Shown: positions 1 to 8,300 of the stretch, piece after piece
Position numbering within the stretch: position 1 is the stretch's first letter
Layout of the letters: each line of letters begins with the position of its first letter
NCBI RefSeq assembly: GCF_000315625.1
Contig: NW_005434605.1
Coordinates: 1 to 20,817 of the forward strand
From: Guillardia theta CCMP2712
Taxonomy: Eukaryota; Cryptophyceae; Pyrenomonadales; Geminigeraceae
DNA length: 20,817 nucleotides
Direction: 5' to 3'
Made by a program: the position numbers and the translations under genes
Notes under the pieces: generated by a model
What the model was told of the DNA's origin: nothing
The model's input: the letters and a program-made list of their open reading frames with translations, nothing else
Databases searched by the model: none

Positions 1-34
1 GAGGAGGAAGGAAGAAAATTCCGCAAGTTTCTTG

Positions 35-40
35 TTTATT
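35..40 (-). other. Candidate poly(A) signal AATAAA for the ankyrin gene
   Basis: TTTATT on the plus strand reads AATAAA on the minus strand, 125 nt downstream of the proposed stop codon. It is the first such hexamer after the stop, so it is a plausible 3' end signal, but this is inferred from the motif alone. Confidence 0.4.
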
Positions 41-164
41 CGATTTGCAAGTATTACAGGCGATTTACAAGTCCTCTCCTCCTCCCTCCTCTCCTCCTCT
101 CCTCCTCTCCTCCTCCCTCATCATGATACAAATCCCGCTGCCATGGAATGAATTCTGCTGCTGC

Positions 165-2710
165 TCACTTGGCGGGTCCACACTTCTTGCCGGTGACCTT
201 CCATCGACTGGATTCATCACAGTCAGCGAAGCGATGAAGAGGAGGAAGGAGGAGGGGAGCAAGTGAGGACGAAGAAAAGTTCCGAAGGGAAGGGCAAGGG
301 GCAGGGGAAATGCGGAGAAGGGGAGAAAGTGAGGAAGGAAAAGGTAGAAGGGAAGGAAGAAGCGGGGAAGAAGCGAGGAGGAGGAGGAGGAGGAGGAGGA
401 GGAGGAGGAGGAGGAGGAAGCGAGCAGAAACAAGAGGAAGAGCAGGGAGGGGAAGAGGAAGCGAGGAGGAGGAGAAGGAAGCGAGGAGGAGGGGGAGAAG
501 GAGGTGGAGGGGGAGGAGGAGGATGATGAAGAGGAGGAGAAACTTACTTCATCAACTCTCTCTCCGAGATCGGGTCGACCTTGCACGCAGGGTCCGGGAT
601 CTTAGAGATCCTCCAAGTGTCCGGCTTCCATTCCTTGGGCACGGCGACCTTGGTCGGCTCCTCGATGTTGGCGGCGATTTCGTACGCGGAGGTCGGAACG
701 TAGATGGATCCTCCCCCGAGGGCATCCGGTACAGGGATCTTGAAGCCGGGTTTGCCCTTGGGATCCAGTTCTTGCACAAGGAGAAACTTCTTCTCCTTAT
801 CTGCTCGTTGAAGTCACGACCAGCGCAGGGGAAAGAAGAGCGAAACTCACAGGTCTGGTCCCAGATCTCTTTCTTCTTCTTCTGGTACTCCTCAACCTCC
901 TGCACGGCTGAGTCAGCAAGCCCCGAGATCGATGTGCCTGCCGCCCACCCTGTCGGCGCAGTGCCTCGGTCGCATTTTCATGTTGTTCTCGATCTTCTTG
1001 AGCTTGGTCTCAGAGGCGTTTGGCGGAACTTTGTTCAGCAGCTCCACCACCTGACGTCCGGCCCTTGAGATCCTCCACACCCCGCACGAGGTCTTACCTC
1101 CAGGTGCCCGTACGTTGCAGCATAGTGCATGGCAGTGCAGCCAAAGTTGTTGGTTTGATACGGGTCGACGCCACTGCAGCGCAACAAGAATTCCACAGAC
1201 TTGGTGTGCCCGTTTCCTGTGCAAGTCGAAAGATCAGCCCACCTCGCCGCCAACATGAGAGAGCATTACGAGCGGCAAGCATGAGCGGAGTGAAGCCATC
1301 TTCGTTGGTGCCTGAACAACAGTCGTGAGCTGTGGGTGTGAGACAAGAGATACAGATGTGATCAAAGATGATGGATACAGGAAGTGATGCACGATGGAGG
1401 GGAGAACCCACCATTGATGTCCGCCCCTGCTTCAATCAATTTCTGGCCGACTGTTGGTGAGTCGGGATATTTCTTCTTGATATCTTCGTCTTCGTTAGCC
1501 AGCCTGAACGCTCAACTGAGTAAGGATCAACGTCATGTCTATCGAGGCCCACCGGATGAGCTCTCCTCGCTCGAGTACTTTCCCGTCTTCAGTTCTCTTA
1601 GAGGCATTACGAGGAATCGTCGATCCTAAAGCAAGGGTGTGAGACGAGGGGAGTTCTTGCTCGGCAAGTTCAGCGGGCCATACTCGACTCAAGGTCTTTG
1701 ATCCTCTTGCGATAATCTTTAATTTCGTTCTCCATCTGAACTCTCTTCTGGTAGGTCTGAGCGTCGATTCTGATTTTGTTCAGGCGCTTGAGCTAAAACA
1801 TCAATGGTCAAGCTATACAAAGTTATCAATTCCAACACAAACTCCTTACCAATCTCTCGTACTCTTTGTATTCAGGAGTTCCAGGCTTCGCATTCGGTTT
1901 TTTGGGCTTGTTCTGCCGTCAAATATCACCAGTATGATCATCAAGAACTTAACTTTGATTGCTGCTCGCAGCATCGACAACAGAACGTCTTTGCCGTGTT
2001 TCTTACCTCCCAAATGACTTCTGGCGCTTTCGCCTCCTGCAACCACATGAGCGACACAGAAGCGGATGAGTCGATGCTTCAACTGACCACAACAAGGGGC
2101 CTCTCTTCTCCAGGCTTCACGCTGTCATCCTTTGGGGGGGGCTCAGCCTTCAAGAACAGTCTCTTCAGAGCTTGCGGCATCTCGACTTTGAGCTTGGACA
2201 AAACGCCGGCTCCACCATTCCCTTTGTAGATGGGGAGGATTCTGAAACGTCCTTTGCCAAGGTCGACAAAACTTCCAGGAGGGTATTTCTTGTTGAACTC
2301 TTTCTTGAGGTCCTCGAGCCTCTTGTTCAGCCTGTAGGTGTCTGCAATCTCATATATCAACCAGGAGATATTCATCGATGCGATGGGAACATTCAACTGC
2401 ACTCACCATCGTCGATCTGCTTCTTCTTCCCCGCATACTGCACGGGCAAGTGGCAGACGCCCATGAAAGCCGCTTCCCTCAACTGCTTGTTGAGCAGGTC
2501 CTTCTCTTTCCTCATCATCTGTGGAGTCATCTTGTTGGGGTCGACGCTCCTTCCTTTGTCATCCTGGTACTCTCGCACAGGCTCAAACTCCTCAAGAGGG
2601 TTGACGAAGGGCATGAACAGTGCTCCCGCTCCTCCTATGATCGCCTCTCCCACCGTATCCCTGGCCTCCGCGATGGCCCCCTGCGCCCATCGCGCCACAG
2701 AATCCACCAT
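165..2710 (-). CDS. Ankyrin-repeat protein, 13 exons, 510 aa, function unknown
   Basis: The exons on the minus strand are 2710-2407, 2341-2088, 2036-2007, 1912-1850, 1792-1684, 1625-1553, 1503-1412, 1311-1270, 1216-1098, 1050-949, 899-851, 800-548 and 207-165. Their lengths sum to 1533 nt, an unbroken frame ending in TGA. All introns are GT-AG and most are 47-100 nt; the last is 340 nt and holds a GGA repeat. The start is the only in-frame ATG after an upstream stretch lacking one. The N-terminal third is unrecognised; a charged helical part rich in K, E and R follows. Two ankyrin units are then clear (DGFTPLMLAARNGHTKSVEF and GCTAMHYAATYGHLEVVELL), preceded by a partial one ending IEAGADING. 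The charged C-terminal region ends VTGKKCGPAK. Ankyrin repeats mediate protein binding; no enzymatic domain is visible. The donor of exon 2 (gtcagt) is the least certain boundary. Confidence 0.85.
375..418. repeat. GGA trinucleotide repeat inside the last ankyrin-gene intron
   Basis: About 14-15 uninterrupted GGA units lie in a wider purine-rich block (about 230-540). The block falls wholly inside the 340-nt intron 12 (208-547) of the minus-strand gene, so on the transcript it is a CCT-rich tract upstream of the acceptor. Long open frames across it in several phases are low-complexity artefacts. Confidence 0.9.
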
Positions 2711-2990
2711 GACTATTCGCAGCAACAGGAACAAGGTAGGGTCCAAACAAGAGTATTCAGGGGGTGGGGGTCCAGTCAAGGGGACTACAGGGGGCGGTGG
2801 TGGGTGACTTCATAGGTAGGCAGGGTGGGGGTTAGTACATGTTGACATTGTTCTATGATATTTGGGGGTAAAAGCTGGGAAAAATAAGGGTAGGGGTACT
2901 CAATTGACCGGTAATATCTTGTTTTCTGGGTGTCGAGCAGACTCATGACTTCATTCGTAGGTAGTCAATGTGCGGTTACATCGTAACGGT
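2711..2990. promoter_or_regulatory. Upstream region of the ankyrin gene with G-rich tracts
   Basis: No gene is seen here. On the plus strand there are many G runs (for example gggggtgggggt at 2760-2772 and agggtaggggtact at 2888-2901), so the coding strand of the ankyrin gene is C-rich just upstream of its start. Similar tracts recur near the other gene starts in the window. A promoter role is inferred from position only; no TATA box was identified. Confidence 0.35.
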
Positions 2991-3097
2991 CTCCTGCCAT
3001 GATCCCCGGGCACTCAGCGGCCTGGGAGTCGCCCGGCCCGGCGCCGGGTCGTCGGGCCGCAGTGAACTTCGGAACTTGTGACGGACCCCGGCGTGGG

Positions 3098-3195
3098 CCG
3101 GCGGGCCATGTTGGCCGCCCGGCATGCCCGGCGCGGCTCGTAACTGTGACTCATTTACTATCCGAGTGGCCCGGCGTGTGGCCCGCCGGGCGGCC
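3098..3195. repeat. GC-rich inverted repeats
   Basis: CCGGCGGGCC at 3098-3107 is the exact reverse complement of GGCCCGCCGG at 3180-3189. GGCCGCCCGGC at 3113-3123 is the reverse complement of GCCGGGCGGCC at 3185-3195. The two pairs overlap at the right arm, so they are alternative pairings around a 60-70 nt less GC-rich spacer. They sit near the left edge of the GC-rich island. No function can be assigned. Confidence 0.6.
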
Positions 3196-4365
3196 TGTCA
3201 CCCGGGTGGTGCAACAGTGTCTGAGGGTCAAGTCTACTGATTCAACGGTGGCTCTATTACTTGCCATGCGTCCCAGTGGCTCATCAAGTTACTCATCCAC
3301 TGGCGCGCATGATTTCACGTGCAGGTGTAATAAATGTGCTCTAGTAGGACAGCAGAGTTCAAGTGCATGTTCAAGGGTTGAGGATCAGGGGGAGACGATG
3401 TAGCGGTACTACCGTTGGGCGAGACGGTACAAGCGTACATGGCGTAGCAGAGGATAAGCTCCTCAAACCTGTCGATCATCGCCTGCCTCATCAGCTCGCC
3501 GCCCTTCACCTGGCTCACCGTTATCCAGGTACAGCTGATTGGGTTCAGTTTCAACGGTACTACGGTCTGCGAAGTACTGAGGAGTCGAGAGTTTCAGCTC
3601 GCGATCCTCCGAGTACATCGGCATGAAGTCAGGTACTCCATCGCGAGACAATGGATCATGAACACGTAATGCAACTCCTCCAGCATTGGCGACGTCCTCG
3701 TGCGCGCGTCCAGCCCCACCATGCGGTACAGGATCGCGCGCATCAGTGTCACTTGCCGTCGCATACGGCACACCAGTCCATCCGGACGCAGGCCATCACA
3801 TGATTCCCAGGCCGTGGATGTCGTAGAGGGCCATGCCCTCGCAGAAGTTGTCGAAGCAGAAGGGGGAGACGTACCTGGCCCGGGATATCCCAACATCGAG
3901 TCTCCAACTTAGGTCGAGTCGTGTAGATGCGCTGGCACCTGCTCGCCACATGATGCGCCGGTACCCGATGCTGCCGAGCTGTTCGAGCATGAGGGAGAGG
4001 ACGTGACGGAAGCCCTCGCTTGCCCCGGGGAAGAGCCGCTGAGCCGCTTGCCAAGTTCAAGTTGTCACGCGGCTTGATGAGCATGTTTCAAGTTTCTTGC
4101 AAACTCCAATGCGCGGGTGCCGGGTGTGAAACCGGTCGTCCCGCATGTACACGCGGTTCACGTTCAGGCATCGATGGACAAGATCTACCATGTAACGCTG
4201 CGACATGGACCGGAGCTCCTCGACATTCAAATCCGACCAGCTCCTGCCCGAGTCGGGGAAGCCTCTGGCAAGATCCTGCTCGACGCTCCTGCACTTCGCA
4301 AAGACCGAGTAGGCCGCCAGGAGGAGGTCGTAGCAGCTCGCCAGGGTGTCCAACTTGGTCCTTCC

Positions 4366-4392
4366 GCAGGGAGCGTATGGAGCGCTCCCTGC
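4366..4392. repeat. Perfect 10-bp hairpin with 7-nt loop
   Basis: GCAGGGAGCG (4366-4375) and CGCTCCCTGC (4383-4392) are perfect inverted repeats around the loop TATGGAG. The hairpin lies exactly where the protein-like minus-strand frame changes between the GDGDD segment and the LDTLASCYD segment, so it may be an inserted or rearranged sequence in the decayed gene. Confidence 0.7.
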
Positions 4393-4869
4393 ATATCGTC
4401 GCCATCACCGTACGAGTAGGCGTTGCAGATGTTCCGAAGTTCAAGAGCTGTGCAGCATGGCATGCCATTGTCCGTCGTGAAGAGGTACTCCATGCCAGGA
4501 GAGTTCCGCATTGAGCCCATCTGAGTCTGCATTCGAAACGCGGGCCCAAGTTTCAAGCTCGAAGTCCGCGAAGTTGCCGCCGGCTCAGCGACTCTAATAA
4601 GTTCAAGTTGAGTACGAGAATCAGTTGAAGTTTCAAGTTTCAAGTTTGCGGTCCGTCATCGGTAGGCGGATCATCACATGGCCGGGCATCAGTTGGCTCA
4701 GTACGTATCGGTAAGCCGGGAACTTGAGTTACTGACAGCCTCAGCCGTCGGATTACTCCGAGGCCCGGACAACTACCCCGGTACTCGGACTGAAAAGAGG
4801 TGGGGCCGGGCCTGTGGTTCACGCGCGGCTCAATTCCTTGGACTATATCATCATCGATTAGTACAAGAC

Positions 4870-5348
4870 TTAATAAAAGTTGGAGCTTGAGGGGGGTAGC
4901 GAGGCGATCTTGGGGTTCCATGTGGTATTGGTGGTGCCCTACACGTAAAAGGGGTGGTGGTGGATGATGGTTAGGGTGGGGTTATCAGAATGATGCAGAG
5001 TACCTTCATTTATTCTGTGCAAGGCAGTGAATAGTAGGGGTGGGTCTAAAATTAAAGGGGTGGGTGAATCAAAGGGAGGGGGTGGTACCTCCGATCTTTC
5101 CCCAAAACTAAAAGCATCAAGGATCCTCCACCCCCTACCCCCTGGGTTCGTACTACACCCCCGACATACCCTACCCATTACGTGTTACACCCCTTCTTTC
5201 TATGATGATACCCGTTCAGATAACTGTAAAAATACCGGTGATTTCATAACCCTACCATGAAATCGATACCACAAAGCAAGGGGGGTGGGGGTAAGGAGGG
5301 GGCTTTATACCTTGGGGGTGGACTGGGGGTCGGCAGACACACGTGGCC
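4870..5348. promoter_or_regulatory. G-tract region upstream of the tryptophan synthase gene
   Basis: No coding sequence was recognised. The plus strand alternates G-rich tracts (4950-4982, 5036-5091, 5279-5335) with a C-rich tract (5128-5196). The last G-rich tract directly precedes the trp start codon. A promoter role is inferred from position. A possible splice acceptor (cggcag at about 5336) just upstream of the ATG leaves room for a 5' UTR intron that I could not define. Confidence 0.35.
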
Positions 5349-8300
5349 ATGGCACAGAAGTTGGCGTCTGCTTTCGCGCGATGCAAGGCGAGCAACAGGA
5401 CGGCGTTTGTAGGGTGAGAGCAGCAGCTCATGTCACCCTCCTCCTCCTCCTGCCTTCTTCTGGCTCAGAGCTCTTTGCTTTCTGGCCGGATTGACTCGTC
5501 CTCATCGGTCCTTGCTATCCCTACACTCGTGGATCCCCTGCAAATGCTCTTGCGCTCCTGCTGCATATCACATCTGTCTCTGTTGCTGGAGGGATCAAGA
5601 TCGTTATTCCATCCCGTCTTCCTTCTTGCCGCAGCCTCCCGGTCCTCTTCCTCTCCAGATCTCATGCAATCATATGCCATTTCCCTGTCACCTTCACGAC
5701 ATTCCTGCGATTTCACGGGGCTCGGCGACTATTGCATGTGCTGTGTGGGGGAGTGGAAGAGCGTTTCATGGAGTCTTTCTGCTGATGACGCTGACAGATA
5801 TCTCACTGCCGGTTTCTTTGAGAAGGACGACACCATCCCTCTCATGCTTGCGCTGGAGGAGGGAGGCGCTGACGTGAGTCCCTTGTGACGGTTCTCGTGC
5901 GATCCAGACTTTGATATTCACCATGACGTTGTTTCAACGTGGTTTTCCTTTCATGTTCATCATGACGTTTTTCCTCTAATGGTCATCATGACACTCTTTC
6001 AACGTGTTTCCTTGTGGTTCTGAACTATGTTGCCATCGTGCGGGGAGCGTGCTTGTCAACATCGTGCACCTTGCCTCATCCATGTTGTTCTACTTGCCGT
6101 CTCTCTATTCACAGCTTGTTTCCTCTCTCCTCTCCCTCCTCCTCCTCCTTCCTCCCTCACGAGTTTCCTCAGGTCATCGAGTGCGGCGTCCCCTTTACTG
6201 ACCCCATGGCGGACGGCACAACCATCCAGAAGGCCAATGAGGTGACGCTAACATCGCAGGAGAAGTCGGAGTCTGACGAACATTCGCAGGTTGCCATCGC
6301 TAATGGCGTGGTGGGGACCAAGGGATGTATCGACATGGTAAAGTTTGAGGAGGAGAGAGGAGGGGAGGAGGGGAGGAGGGAGGATAGGAGTGATGAGGAA
6401 CGCAAGGTCAAGGAAGCGCGCAAGAAAGGTCTCAAGGTTCCTGTCGTGCTCATGGGATACTACAATCCTTTCTTCATGTAAGTCCTGGTGAGTGCAAGGG
6501 AAAGAGCCCCTGATGCAGCTTCAAGGTATCCTGGAGGTATGGAACAACTCGGGAAAGATTGTCAGGAAGCGGAAGTGAATGGATTCATCATGGTCGATCT
6601 TCCAGTGGAAGAAGCAGGAGAGGTGATCAAAACTTGTCTCCTCAAAGTTATGTGCTTCTTCTTCTTCTTCTTCTTCTTCTTCTTCTCCCGTCCGTCCTTT
6701 CCATCCTCCCGTTCCCCCCTTCCCCCCTCCTTGCCTTTCTCCTCCTCTTTGACCTTTCACCTACCTTGAGACGGTTCTGGATCAGGTGTTGACCATGTGC
6801 CGGAAGTACGACCTCAGCTTCGTCCCCCTCCTCGGTGGGTCTTGACAATCTCAGGGATCAGCTTGCATGACACTGTCTGCAGCTCCGACAAGCACTGATG
6901 AGAGGATCGAGAAGTTGGCAAAGACTGCATCCTCGTGGATTTATGCTGTGAGCCCGAGGAAGGAGCAGAGGGGAGAGGAGAGGGTTAGACGATGGAGATA
7001 AGGTCGAGGAAGAGAGGAAATGCAATAGGGGGAGGGAGGGAGGGAGGGAGGGAGGGAGGGAGGGAGGAGCGATCTTCAGATGATGTGAGTGGTTCAGGAG
7101 ATGACTCTGCTGCTTGTGACAGGTTTCCGTCACTGGCGTCACTGGCGCTCGTTCCGATTTGTCAGCTGGTATGGATGAGCGTTTCCTCTCCTCTCCTCTC
7201 GTCGTCGGCTCCTCTTTTCATCAAGCTTACGTCCCTTGCTCCGTTCCTCCTCACTCTCCATCCTCTCACACCTTGGCCAGATCTCCCCTCCTTTCTCGCC
7301 AGGATCAGGAAGCACACGGACGTTCCTGTTGCCGTTGGCTTCGGAGTCTCCAAGAGAGAGCATGTTCTGCAGCTTGGCAAGCTTGGTCAGAGAAGAGAAG
7401 GCGGAGGAGGCGAGCGAGAGGACTGAAAGCGTTGCAGGTGCTGACGGAGCTGTCGTTGGCTCTGCGATCATCAATGCCATCCAGAACGCCAAGAACAGTG
7501 AGGATCGTGTGGTGCAGGTACAGGAGGAGCAGGAGGAGAAGCGGCTGAGGGATTGAGGAGCGAGAGGAGGGAGAAGGGGATGCAAAAGGAGAGGGCGTGT
7601 GGTTGAACTTTTCTGTCAGATCAAGAAGTTGGTCTCGGAGCTCACGGAAGGTCCTTGCGACCCGGCAGTGCAGGATGGTGGAGCGAAGCCACGAGTCGTT
7701 TCTGAGCCCGAGAAGAACCCTGCGGTATTCCCCCTCCCCTTCTTCCTCTTTTTCCCTCGCCCCATCACTCTCTCCCCCTTCTCCGCTTGCTGACGTGCCT
7801 CCCTGATCTTCCTGCTCATGCTTACAACTGTCTCTCTTTCCTTGTGCTCTTTCTGTCCTCCCCTGACCTCGTTCACAGTACGCCTTTGGAGAGTTCGGAG
7901 GAAGGTACATCCCCGAGACGCTTGTAGAGGTGCAACAGCAACACCTCAGCTTCTCCCTCCTCCCTCCTCCACCTTCTCTCCCTTTGCTCTTCCTCTCTCT
8001 CTGTACCGCTCCCCTCCCTCCTCGTCTTTCATCCCTATCCCTGATCCCCCCCCCCTCCCTTCCTCCTCAACAGCTCCTCCTCCTCTCACCGACTCCTGGG
8101 CAGGCGCATGAAGATCTCGAGAAGCGCTACAACGAGGCCATCAATGACCCAGAGTTCCTCAAGGAGGTCGACAGATATCGCAGAGAGTACATCGGAGGAC
8201 CCACCCCCCTCTACTTCGCCAAGAACCTCACTGAGAAGGTCCTGCTTCTGCTCATTCTTCTTCCGCCGCTTCTGCTCCTCCTCCTCTACTGCCGCCGCCG

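Larger units (their letters stand above)
2990..4870 (-). pseudogene. GC-rich island with a probable decayed protein-coding gene
   Basis: The minus strand of this block contains protein-like stretches in changing frames. They include LELRNICNAYSYGDGDD (about 4450-4390), LDTLASCYDLLLAAYSVFAK (about 4350-4290), FDNFCEGMALYDIHGLGIM (about 3850-3796), MLEELHYVFMIHCLAMEYL (about 3690-3635) and MRQAMIDRFEELILCYAMYA (about 3490-3430). The segments before and after 4060 share one frame but are separated by an in-frame TGA inside a TTGAA-type motif. Other segments are shifted by one base and no convincing GT-AG pair joins them. I do not recognise the family. It may be a dead copy of a dispersed repeat gene or transposon gene; a badly understood spliced gene is the alternative. 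The strong GC bias between G-tract-rich flanks suggests an insertion. Confidence 0.35.

Noticed and set aside
263-526. Long Gly/Arg/Glu-rich open frames across the GGA repeat
   Set aside because: They are translations of a simple repeat inside an intron of the minus-strand ankyrin gene and have no independent coding signal.
1260-1280. An alternative donor (gaggtgggc near 1248) for the ankyrin exon ending at 1270
   Set aside because: It would insert ALSCWRR into the repeat, whereas the gtaatg donor at 1269 gives the canonical LAARNGHTKSV ankyrin sequence in phase.
5285-5494. A plus-strand frame overlapping the trp start in another phase
   Set aside because: It begins in the G-rich tract without an ATG and shares no family sequence; it shadows exon 1 and intron 1.
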